Below, one piece after another: positions 53,738 to 62,588 of a stretch of DNA of 64,000 nucleotides. The number at the start of each line of letters is the position of its first letter. Within the stretch, counting starts at the first letter, position 1. The position numbers and the translations under genes were made by a program. The DNA is taken from NCBI GenBank assembly GCA_049840475.1, contig JASGKX010000003.1, positions 310,001 through 374,000 on the forward strand, read 5' to 3'. Below the pieces are notes generated by a model. The model worked only from the letters and a program-made list of their open reading frames with translations. It ran no database searches and was not told the origin of the DNA. The DNA comes from JBGVSA01 sp049840475. Lineage in GTDB: Bacteria > Pseudomonadota > Gammaproteobacteria > Burkholderiales > Rhodocyclaceae.

Positions 53738-56700
53738 ATGGCCGTTTCCGGCACATCCACCGTACATCTCGCAACTCTCAAACAAGAACTTGAGGATGCA
53801 TCGGCTGACATCTTTGAATGCTTGGCGGCGGACCTTTTCTGCCGATTGATTGGAGATGTCGGTGTGTCGGTTTCCAAGCCTGGCTCACAATTTGGCGGTG
53901 ATGCCGGCACTGCAGGCCTCCGGCGGCGTCATCTGCGACTGGAGTGCAAGCGGTACAAAGAGACCACAGCCCTTTCGGCGCGCTCGCTGGGTGGTGAGGT
54001 TCTCGAAGCGGTCATGAAAGACCCTCACCTTGAAGCATGGGTGTTGGCTTCGACCAAATCCGTTAGTGAGACGGAGCGCAACGTCGCAAGAGACGGCGGA
54101 GCCAAGCTCGGTGTGCCTGTTGTGGTCATTGACTGGACCGAGCCGCCGCCAGGCGTAGGCATAAATGCGATGGCGGCTCTCTGTGCGAAGTGGCCGGACA
54201 TAGTCGAAAAGCACATCGGGAAAACCGCTGGTGATGCCGCCCGCTCACTGGCGGCCGACGCAGGTTCTACAGCCGAGAACCTCCGCCAGGACTTGGAAGC
54301 CTGGAGCATCGGGTTCAATCATCTGCGTGAGAGCTCACACTCAGCCCTGAAGAAGGTCTGGACTGAGAGTGCGCAATCGTTGGCGACACTGAATCAGGAC
54401 GCAGCTGGCGGAAGACCGGGTGTGCATCTTATTGAGCGTAAGGATGTCTTGCAGGCACTAGATGCTTGGTGGCAGGCCCCACGTGACTTGCATTCACCAG
54501 TGGTGGTCATCGGGCAGGAGGGTGTTGGGAAGACTTGGGTTTCGCTTGACTGGCTCAATCGCCGTGTCTCTACATTACCAATCGTAGTTCCTGTGCCTGC
54601 GAGTACGTTCTTCAACCACAAGGATTTTTCAGAAACAGGTGTACGAGACCTGCTTGCCCAGAGCTTAAGATTTTTGGCAGGCTCTCACCATGGGACTGAG
54701 TACTGGCGATTGCGCATAGACCGAATCCTGGAGAGACCTGTGGCCGAAGGGGTGGCGGTGTTGCTGCTGGTTGACGGCATCAACCAGCGCCCGACCGTTG
54801 GTTGGGAGGCCTTGGGACAAGCGCTGCAAGCGGACTCACTGGCTGGCAAAGTTCGCGTCCTGTTTACAGCACGGCGTTATTACTTTGAGACCAGCTTGCG
54901 GCGATTCGCTGGACTTGACACAAAGGCGACCGAAGTTCCTGTTGGCACGTACTCGCCTGCCGAGTTGGACGAGTTGTTGCGTCTGAACGGAATGGATAGG
55001 ACCGACATTCCTGCCGGACTTTTAAACTTGGCTTCGACACCGAGGTTGTTCCCGCTCATCGTCCGCCTAAAGGATAGCGACGCTTTACGCGCGGATGCGA
55101 CTGTCCTGAGACTCTTATTCGAGTACGGCAAGGATGTTCATCGAGTAAGAACCAACGGTGCGCTCACCGATGAAGATTGGGTGGCTTGGCTTGGCGCCCG
55201 TGCTCGCGAGTACCGCGAACGTTTGGTCGAGACGGGCTCTGGCAGCGGCGCAGCGACTATCGGGGATGTTGCCAGCAGTTTGGAGGCCCCAGGGGTCTCC
55301 CCAGAGGAGGTCACACGTCGCTTGAGCGACGTGGTCGACGGAGACTTCTTTGAGGAGCGAAACTCCTTGGTTGGTATGAAGAAGTTTGTGTTGAAAGAGC
55401 AGCCAACCGTTCTTGGCTTGGGCATAGCGCTGCTTGAAAGCCTTGATGGGTCAGAAAACACCTTCGAGGGCGTTCAAGCGCATGCACTGAAGTGGCTAGA
55501 ACCAGTCGGGGCCATCGACGAATCGGCGGATGTTCTGAAGGCGGCACTAGCGATTCTCTCCGCACTGGGTGTCTCCGACGGGAGTCCGACGACTGATGCC
55601 TTGCTGGTGCTCTGGCTAAACGCACAGAACCCTTCCGCTAGCATTGAGCGCGATGCTTTCGCTTTTGGCGAGTCTTTCCCTCAGTCAATGCTGACGGTAA
55701 TCGAGCACTCGGTCTTGGGTGCCCGGTCTGCCGCTTTTCACTATGCCGTTCAGAGTCTCAGGAGGCTTACCCACGCACGGACCGAGGACTGGGGCAGGAT
55801 TATCACGCGGATGCTGGAATGGACCAGTTGGGTAACCCTTCCGAATCCTGGCCACCTGAACGACCCGAATCACTACGCGAAGCGGCATCAAGATGCACTC
55901 GTGACCCGAACTGGCTCGGGTAAGCCTGGACGAGTGCTCGTTCACGGGGAATCGCTGAAATATGACTACAGCCATCCGGGCGACCCCTCAGCGGCCATCC
56001 CAGGCATTCTGGAGGGGCATGACCTGAATTTCTTCATGCCAATCATTCGACGCGCAGCCGTACGTGAGGCGGTTAGGGTGGATTTTGAAAGCCGCTGCTG
56101 GGAAGGGCTGCAATGGGTGCTCCTGCTCGCGTCACAGAACCAGCACCAAGCCAGGAAGGAAATAGTGCGAATGGCGGACGCCATTCTTGCAAGTGAGCCA
56201 GAAGCTGGTGTGCATCCGAAGCTTCGCAACAGAATCGCCGCCTGCCTGCTGCGAATTACGGGCACCGAAGAATACGAGCGGAGAGCCTCACTGATAAACG
56301 AAACGTTTGGCAATGCTTGGGATTACGACAAGGATTATCTCAGCGCCCCAGGCGAATCGTTCTTTGAGTTGGAGTTTCGCCATCTCGACCAAGTACTTAA
56401 CGACGTCTCCTTGCCGGTTGACCGACGGTTGGACAAGTTAACGAACTTCATTCCGCTGCCAGACTTGGACATCCCCAATGACCTGGTAGCGCCTGTCAAA
56501 GCCGCACTCGCAACCCGAACGTTCGAACGGGTGGATGAGATTGGACAGGCCACTATCGAAGAGCACAACCTGGAACGTCTTGAGTTGCTCGCATCCCGAT
56601 TTGCGCCGGCGGAGTTTGCCGAAATGTCGCGCAGACGGCTCGCCGCATTAGCAGCGAGAGCGGGTGACGCAAAGTACTGGTCGGCCCTGGCCGCCCCAGA

Positions 56701-58441
56701 GCTCCTACTTGTGGCTCATGAGGCGCAGGCATCGGCCTTCTGCGCCCTGAGAAAATTGAGCACAGACCCCAAAAGAGATGAACTTGCGAATACTTGGTGC
56801 TTGCAACTCGAGTTACTGCATATGCCGCTCAATGAGCAGTTGCAGTTGCTCCTTGATGCCCCGAATTTCTACTTTCTGACCGACCTGGTTGCGGTAGTGA
56901 GGTCCGCAACAGCGGAAGAACTGCTCGAATTCCTCCGTGCCAACACTAAGGAACGAGACAAGGCGGCTAACGTAGTTATGCAGGTTATGGCGTACCAGAC
57001 TTCGCAATCCGCGGACGCTCTAGTTCAAGAGTTGTTACCGTACTTGGAAAGCGAAGACAAAAACCTGCGGGGAGTAGCCTTTGTGGCGCTTGCGTCGTGC
57101 TCGCCTACGCTCACTGGTGGCATGCTCATGTCCCGCAACTGGACACCTGATGCGACGGACCCGTGGCCGGCCCACTACGGAAGCATGGCGATTGCGGCAG
57201 TGACGATGCACTTAGATTTCGAGGAAGTGCTCCCTTTGATTGCTCCTTGGCGTTGGCTGGACGTAGCTGTTATGAGGGGAGGCAAGCATCCAGAGCTGGT
57301 GCTTGCGACCAAACAGCTGCTTGCGGTACTGGATGTGCCAGGGGCGACGTTGGCGTCAGCAGAGGGTGTTCTATCTGTGCGTGTTCCTGTGCAGTCGGAG
57401 TTGGCCAGTGTGCTTGTCGCTGAGCCCTCTACATCGACCAATGATATTGGAGAGTTTCTTAGACAAAATGCGCGGGGCTTGAATGAGGTTCAGGAGCGCA
57501 TGGACAAGCTTGCCAAAGATGCTGCGGCTACCATCGACAAGGTCCGAAGCAGTGGACACAGTCTCTACCTGCATACATTTGAGTATGCGGCACTTGAGGC
57601 GGCGTATCTTGCCTCTCCTGGGGACTGGGAATCTTTGCTCACAGGAGCAGAGGTGCAATCTGCAATTTTCCTCAAGCGAGTCCACTCGGCTGAGGGCCTC
57701 TATCTGTGTCTCTGCGACGTTCTACTGGCTCACTCCCCAGCGAAGGGACTGTCTCTGTGGCGAGCACTAGCAGACAATATGAAGGTCCGTTTCAATGGAC
57801 CGGCGAAGATTTCCGAGTTAGTGCACATCGCCATGAGGGCACCCGATTCCGCCGAGGGGGATGCCGCGCGGAGAGAATTGACCAATCTGATTCGGTGTAA
57901 TACCGACCAGGACTTGTTTGAGCTCGTGATTGCTTGCCAGATGCATGGGCGCGATAGATGGCTCAAAGGGTTCATCGAAGAAGATGTCGCCTCTGACCAG
58001 CCGTGGAGGCACAAGCGTGCAGCTACGCTGACAGCATTCCATCAGTTGCCAGCTATAGACGAGCTACAGTGGCCCGAGGGTAAGACTGTTGGTTCGCTGC
58101 GGGCCCTTGAGCGAAAACTGCTGAAGTGGACCAACCGAGGTGCCCTCGCGAAATACTGGTGGCAGCGCCTCATCGGTGCGAAAGACGCCGACATCGCGTT
58201 CGCGGCTTGGCGCGTGTTCCTTGGCTGTGCCGATAGGCGAGCGTGGCTGTGGTGGTGGTCTCGGCAGCCGGAGCCTATGACAGAATTGGAGCGATTTCGC
58301 CAACTACACTTTGGTTCGAACAAGGACTTGTTTGCTCGTACCTTGGAGAAACCGGAGAAGACCGCTAAGTTTGCGGACCACCTGTTCGGCCTGGAGGCCC
58401 CTGGCAACTGGCTGACGCTGGACGGAGCTCCAGCTAGGTAA
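53738..58441 (+). CDS. Nuclease-STAND NTPase, Avs-like antiviral sensor
   Basis: 1567 residues from the ATG at 53738 (TAGGAG 7 bases before); TTG at 53672 is an alternative. Domain order: an N-terminal PD-(D/E)xK nuclease (residues 10-135) with FGGDAGTAG (Asp55) and RLECKRY (Glu69, Lys71), of the Cap4/Mrr type; a STAND NTPase (about 230-480) with Walker A VIGQEGVGKTWVSL, Walker B VLLLVDGINQR, and the RVLFTARRYYFE sensor strand; then about 1000 residues of helical repeats that should form the ligand-sensing arm. Avs proteins have exactly this plan and size; they bind a phage protein such as terminase or portal and degrade DNA. Which Avs class it belongs to, and its trigger, cannot be told. Confidence 0.82.
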   Translation: MAVSGTSTVHLATLKQELEDASADIFECLAADLFCRLIGDVGVSVSKPGSQFGGDAGTAGLRRRHLRLECKRYKETTALSARSLGGEVLEAVMKDPHLEAWVLASTKSVSETERNVARDGGAKLGVPVVVIDWTEPPPGVGINAMAALCAKWPDIVEKHIGKTAGDAARSLAADAGSTAENLRQDLEAWSIGFNHLRESSHSALKKVWTESAQSLATLNQDAAGGRPGVHLIERKDVLQALDAWWQAPRDLHSPVVVIGQEGVGKTWVSLDWLNRRVSTLPIVVPVPASTFFNHKDFSETGVRDLLAQSLRFLAGSHHGTEYWRLRIDRILERPVAEGVAVLLLVDGINQRPTVGWEALGQALQADSLAGKVRVLFTARRYYFETSLRRFAGLDTKATEVPVGTYSPAELDELLRLNGMDRTDIPAGLLNLASTPRLFPLIVRLKDSDALRADATVLRLLFEYGKDVHRVRTNGALTDEDWVAWLGARAREYRERLVETGSGSGAATIGDVASSLEAPGVSPEEVTRRLSDVVDGDFFEERNSLVGMKKFVLKEQPTVLGLGIALLESLDGSENTFEGVQAHALKWLEPVGAIDESADVLKAALAILSALGVSDGSPTTDALLVLWLNAQNPSASIERDAFAFGESFPQSMLTVIEHSVLGARSAAFHYAVQSLRRLTHARTEDWGRIITRMLEWTSWVTLPNPGHLNDPNHYAKRHQDALVTRTGSGKPGRVLVHGESLKYDYSHPGDPSAAIPGILEGHDLNFFMPIIRRAAVREAVRVDFESRCWEGLQWVLLLASQNQHQARKEIVRMADAILASEPEAGVHPKLRNRIAACLLRITGTEEYERRASLINETFGNAWDYDKDYLSAPGESFFELEFRHLDQVLNDVSLPVDRRLDKLTNFIPLPDLDIPNDLVAPVKAALATRTFERVDEIGQATIEEHNLERLELLASRFAPAEFAEMSRRRLAALAARAGDAKYWSALAAPELLLVAHEAQASAFCALRKLSTDPKRDELANTWCLQLELLHMPLNEQLQLLLDAPNFYFLTDLVAVVRSATAEELLEFLRANTKERDKAANVVMQVMAYQTSQSADALVQELLPYLESEDKNLRGVAFVALASCSPTLTGGMLMSRNWTPDATDPWPAHYGSMAIAAVTMHLDFEEVLPLIAPWRWLDVAVMRGGKHPELVLATKQLLAVLDVPGATLASAEGVLSVRVPVQSELASVLVAEPSTSTNDIGEFLRQNARGLNEVQERMDKLAKDAAATIDKVRSSGHSLYLHTFEYAALEAAYLASPGDWESLLTGAEVQSAIFLKRVHSAEGLYLCLCDVLLAHSPAKGLSLWRALADNMKVRFNGPAKISELVHIAMRAPDSAEGDAARRELTNLIRCNTDQDLFELVIACQMHGRDRWLKGFIEEDVASDQPWRHKRAATLTAFHQLPAIDELQWPEGKTVGSLRALERKLLKWTNRGALAKYWWQRLIGAKDADIAFAAWRVFLGCADRRAWLWWWSRQPEPMTELERFRQLHFGSNKDLFARTLEKPEKTAKFADHLFGLEAPGNWLTLDGAPAR

Positions 58442-58526
58442 GTCGAGGTGCGTCCTGCTGGGATAACGCGATGTGTTCCATCAATACAGAGCGTCTGCAC
58501 TTGATGCCAGACGTGTTCTTCGACAC

Positions 58527-58805
58527 ATATCAATCACCGTTAAACTGGCGTGCTATCACTGCGTTTTGCGCGTCAATGTCTTCAGGCACTGCCAGTAATC
58601 CCTTTGCAACACCCAATCGCTTACCCGGAGAGGCGATTGGAACAAGGCGGGCGACCGGACGACCACGTCGCACAATGACTACCTGTTCCAGCTCACCGTG
58701 CTCGAGCTGCGCGACCAAACTCGATAGTGACGCCCTGACCGCCGTTATGTTCATCGGTTTCACAGTATCTCCCTGCGTGTCGTAAACCGACATCATGGCT
58801 CATAC
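58527..58805. repeat. Direct repeat, copy 2 (antitoxin unit)
   Basis: Second copy of the 280-base unit at 47322-47600, same orientation, 11.2 kb apart. It starts 85 bases after the STAND gene stop. The copies differ at scattered third positions, so the duplication is not recent but coding constraint has been kept in both. Confidence 0.85.
58530..58763 (-). CDS. Phd/YefM-type antitoxin, orphan (copy 2)
   Basis: 77 residues, GTG start at 58763 behind GGGAGATACT. Differs from copy 1 at about seven or eight positions, mostly at the C-terminus (NAVIARQFNGD against NAEVARLFNGE), the part that would contact a toxin. No toxin gene adjacent. Synonymous changes outnumber amino-acid changes, which implies it has been kept functional. 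Confidence 0.8.
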   Translation of the reverse strand: MKPMNITAVRASLSSLVAQLEHGELEQVVIVRRGRPVARLVPIASPGKRLGVAKGLLAVPEDIDAQNAVIARQFNGD

Positions 58806-58946
58806 AAGCGAGCACTCCAAGCTGGCCTCTTCCGGCACAATCTCAATAATTACCGCACCAATCGCAACGTGTAAGAATGAGTTGAAGAGCGCGTCAGCCG
58901 ATTGGAATAGCGGTGGCTGCACCATTTGTTGAGATAGTCTGGTTTC

Positions 58947-61900
58947 GTGGTGGAGCTCGCGTGGCAGAGACACCGTACGGGGGGGATTTTGGTCGGATTC
59001 GAAGAGGTGCGTCCGCACGAAGGCATGTGGGCTCCACTGAAGGTACGCAATGAGCTCAGGCCGATGTTCGGGCGTTGGTTGTCGCGCTCGCGCCATCCAC
59101 GCCCCATCGTTGAGCAAGATGGGATAATTGATGAACTGAGCCTTCTCAACCTTTCCCGGTACTACCGATTGGAATACCCGGGCGGCGCAAAGGACGTTGC
59201 TAAGAGCTGGGATGAGTCAGAGCTGCGCACAGCAGACGGTGGTCCGGCATTTGATGACCTCAAGCGATTGGGGTGGGTGTTCTTTGATGGCGGCCGTTGG
59301 GTTGTGCAGAGCGCGCCATCCGGTACGTCCTCTTACATCATCTATCCAAGCCTCAGCACGAAAACCTTTCTGATGGGGCTCGGTAAGGTCCGGCTCGTAG
59401 CGAAGACGGACGCGACGCCCGCAGACGCCCAGGCACTCGCAGCCAAGATAGCAGCCGAAGGCTGGCTCGAGCGGAATATTCCAACCAAAGACCCGGACTG
59501 GCTTGCACGTCGGTTGTGGGAACAGTTGTGTCCGAAGCTGCCGCCTACCTCTATTGGTGGTAGTGGGCACATACAGCGGCCAGCAACTTTTGTCGAGAAT
59601 GAGGCAGACGCAGAAGCGGATTCTAAGACTGTCGACAGCGCCTTCCTAGAGTGGTCAGCGTGGTGTGAAGTCCTTGGCGGCGCCTGCTGTTGGGACATCA
59701 GCTGGGGGGCGGCTGAAATGCGTTACTGCCGCGAGGCGGCTCAGCGCGCTTTGGAGCGCCAGACTCTTTGGGGGGAGTGGGACAACGATGCTGCGGGTTA
59801 CGCAGACGTTCTTGCAAAGACGTTTGCGATTCCACAGGACCATCTGCGGTATTGCGCCGTTCCGAGGGTGGCACCGTCGCAGACGCTCGTGGCTAGGGAG
59901 GACTGGCTGAAGTGGCCAGAGGTCGAACATCTCATGATGAGACGCCTCCACGCGAGTACTGTCAGCTTCGCGTTCGGCTTGCTTTGCTCCGAACTTGAGA
60001 AGACCGACATCGGGCCGAGCATCGCGGCTACGGCAGACGCGGTTATAGCGTTCGCAGCCGACCATCCGATGGCGTTGCAGCAATTCCTGCTCCGAGTAGA
60101 TGCCGTGCCCGCGCTATTGGTGGACATGTTGATGCACCGACGCGCAGCCTGCTTGGCTGCTAAGTTGGCTATCGAGTGGCGGCCGGAGTCAAGGCGGGAT
60201 AGCGACCGCAATGTGAGCCGTGAAGCCCAGACCAAAGCGTTTGTAGCCCAAGACGCGCTATCGCTCCTGGCGTTTCACCTGAGTGGGGGCACGCTTGACC
60301 TAGAAGAATGCGCGTCGTTGATTACCTGGTGCTATGGCGACAATGGAGGTAGGGCAATTGCAGACTCAAGGAGGACTGTTGGGCGACAGCTTCTCGGGAT
60401 GCTCGCGAAAGAAAAGGAAGAGCTTCAGTCTGCAGTGATGCAGCATCTTATAGGTCAAGTTACCTATCGGGACAACATTCCTCGGGCTCGCTTTGCGGGA
60501 GTCCTTCAAGGACTGAGCCATCTTTCGAACGCACTGACTGCTGATACCTCGCCAATCGTCGCACTGTATTCAAAGTTCGCGCGCGACCAGCATTTGGAAT
60601 GGACTGACGTGCCCACCTTGTCCCCAGAGCTGGCTGCGCGACTCGTCGCGACAGCATTTGGGCAAGCAGCGTCCGACCGAGATGCCATGCTCATCCCGTT
60701 CGACAGCGCAAAGTTACTGCGAGAGGCGCCGGAGGATGAGAGGGCTTCTCTGAGCTATTCGATTGCTCGAACCTTGAGGAGGCATGTGCGGTTACTCGCA
60801 CGCGCCGTGGCCGGTTGGCCTGACGGAGCCGTGCCGCAAGAGCTTGGCGACGCTTTAAGAGCGCTCATCTCGCGCAGTGTTATTGAGCATGCCGAAAAAG
60901 GGCGCGTTGGAGCCCTCACGGACAGGCACAGCCCACGCAGCTTTCTTGCGAATGAGGACGGCTCACCCGCACAAGACCTCGCCGCCGCATGGCGTCGGCT
61001 GGAAGACGGGCCCCAGGACGTTATGCTGCAGACGCTTATTCAATCCGACGACCCTGTATTGCTTGCTGAGCTTTGCCAGTACCTGCCCGCGGCGGCGAAG
61101 CCAGGCCTCCAAGCACGGCTGAGGCAGTTGAGGCCCGGAGAGGCTTCAACGCTTTGGACTTGGCCTGAGCTACAGCATCGCATTGAGTCCCTAATGGGAG
61201 CCGGCGAGTACGGGCTTGCCCGTGAGCATCTTGATGAAGTCGCACAGGACTTGGAGCGTGCCCCACAAGAGTTTCGGCTTCGTTTTTTTGGACTCAACCT
61301 TCAGCTACTTCTGAAGGAACAAAACTGGATTGCGATTGATAACGCGGTCGTGCCGTCAGCGCTGAATGAGGCAATAACGCGACAAGCGCAAAGCCAACTC
61401 GATTTTTACAGGGCAACCTCCCAACTATTGCGTCCGAATGGCAATTTGGGAGCAGCCCGGGGAGCGTTCGAACAGCTCGCGGCACGTCCAGGGGCGGCTC
61501 CTGAATACAAGGAGAACGCTTTCGCGGTAGCCATTCAGCAGCTTCTTGAGCCATCACTTCAGCCGCTAACCGATTCAAACAAGGTGACAGCCGAAGGACT
61601 ACTTGCCGAAATCAATGGTGTGGTCGCAGCGAACGATAAGCAAGCCAGCAGCAGCTTGCTCGCAAACCGTGCGCTGCTCTTACTCGCATTGAAAAGGCCC
61701 ATCGATGCATTGGATAGCATAGCTACGCGACGTCTGGAGACAAAAAGCCAGAGCCTTGAGCGTATCGCTGTCTTGGCAAAATTCGAGATGGGGCACCGAG
61801 ACGAGGCCATGGCGATATTGGACGCTGCCATCACTGAGTTCGGTGAAGACGACTGCCTTATTGCACTCAAGAATGACCTTGAGGCGGGTAGCGCAACGTC

Positions 61901-62588
61901 CAATCGCGCAACTCCATCGGTTACCGTTGACGCGCCTTCATCGATACGGGCCGCTCTGCAACAATTGGCTGAGCTTTCACCTTCTCAGGTCGGTGACATA
62001 CTCGGCCCACCCAACGGAGGGGTTCGAGGTTATCTCACACGTAAAGTCTCGTGTGCTGTTGCGTCGCTTCAGCGCATGAAGGCGATGCTACGAAACCGGA
62101 AAAATCCAGAAGACGACGCACGGCTCGAGAACGACCTCAACACGGCCGTGCGAGAGGTGTTGGGAGCCTCTCTCGCTGCGGCGAAATGGAATGTGAGTGA
62201 CCAGTCTTTAGGTGGAACAACTTCAAATGGTAATCCCGGCGAAAGGGACGCTGTTGTTCGGGTGGATTGTCAGGAATTAGCTATATATGAGGCTCTGGTT
62301 TGTTCCGGTCTCGACCGCTCTTATACGAAAAAGCATTTCGACAAACTTTTGTCGTACGGTGTTTGTGATATTTATTTTCACGTTACTTACTCGTATGCGA
62401 AAAAACTCGAACCGCTTCTCGACTATCTCCGAGAAATGCTTGAACATGAGGTTCCTTCCGGCCTTAAATACATTAATTGTGATTTAATAGGCCCCCCGGA
62501 TTTCGAGACGAGTGGATATGTTGCGACCTACCGAACCGACCATCGGGAGGTTGTAGTGGTCTTCTTGATTGTGGACCTTAAAGTCTAG
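58947..62588 (+). CDS. Unrecognised 1213-residue helical-repeat protein in defence island
   Basis: 1213 residues from GTG at 58947; no clear ribosome site, and GTG at 58950 is also possible. Mostly alpha-helical: an N-terminal 200-residue mixed domain (WAPLKVRNELRPMFGRWLSR), long helical arrays, TPR-like repeats at about 880-990 (ALLLLALKRPIDALDSIATR, FEMGHRDEAMAILDAAITEF) and a distinct C-terminal domain from residue 1095 that begins GNPGERDAVVRVDCQELAIY and has the spaced acidic residues (Glu, Asp, Glu) of nuclease-like folds but no ExK. No NTPase motif is seen. Its size and place beside CBASS and an Avs-like gene suggest an undescribed defence factor. Base composition falls sharply over the last 350 bases. 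Confidence 0.6.
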   Translation: MVELAWQRHRTGGILVGFEEVRPHEGMWAPLKVRNELRPMFGRWLSRSRHPRPIVEQDGIIDELSLLNLSRYYRLEYPGGAKDVAKSWDESELRTADGGPAFDDLKRLGWVFFDGGRWVVQSAPSGTSSYIIYPSLSTKTFLMGLGKVRLVAKTDATPADAQALAAKIAAEGWLERNIPTKDPDWLARRLWEQLCPKLPPTSIGGSGHIQRPATFVENEADAEADSKTVDSAFLEWSAWCEVLGGACCWDISWGAAEMRYCREAAQRALERQTLWGEWDNDAAGYADVLAKTFAIPQDHLRYCAVPRVAPSQTLVAREDWLKWPEVEHLMMRRLHASTVSFAFGLLCSELEKTDIGPSIAATADAVIAFAADHPMALQQFLLRVDAVPALLVDMLMHRRAACLAAKLAIEWRPESRRDSDRNVSREAQTKAFVAQDALSLLAFHLSGGTLDLEECASLITWCYGDNGGRAIADSRRTVGRQLLGMLAKEKEELQSAVMQHLIGQVTYRDNIPRARFAGVLQGLSHLSNALTADTSPIVALYSKFARDQHLEWTDVPTLSPELAARLVATAFGQAASDRDAMLIPFDSAKLLREAPEDERASLSYSIARTLRRHVRLLARAVAGWPDGAVPQELGDALRALISRSVIEHAEKGRVGALTDRHSPRSFLANEDGSPAQDLAAAWRRLEDGPQDVMLQTLIQSDDPVLLAELCQYLPAAAKPGLQARLRQLRPGEASTLWTWPELQHRIESLMGAGEYGLAREHLDEVAQDLERAPQEFRLRFFGLNLQLLLKEQNWIAIDNAVVPSALNEAITRQAQSQLDFYRATSQLLRPNGNLGAARGAFEQLAARPGAAPEYKENAFAVAIQQLLEPSLQPLTDSNKVTAEGLLAEINGVVAANDKQASSSLLANRALLLLALKRPIDALDSIATRRLETKSQSLERIAVLAKFEMGHRDEAMAILDAAITEFGEDDCLIALKNDLEAGSATSNRATPSVTVDAPSSIRAALQQLAELSPSQVGDILGPPNGGVRGYLTRKVSCAVASLQRMKAMLRNRKNPEDDARLENDLNTAVREVLGASLAAAKWNVSDQSLGGTTSNGNPGERDAVVRVDCQELAIYEALVCSGLDRSYTKKHFDKLLSYGVCDIYFHVTYSYAKKLEPLLDYLREMLEHEVPSGLKYINCDLIGPPDFETSGYVATYRTDHREVVVVFLIVDLKV

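Noticed and set aside
58795..58932. Small frame from ATG 58795 that could be an N-terminal extension of the 1213-residue protein
   Set aside because: It ends in TGA at 58930-58932 in another frame, and its start is part of the repeated antitoxin leader; linking it would need a further frameshift with no similarity to support it.
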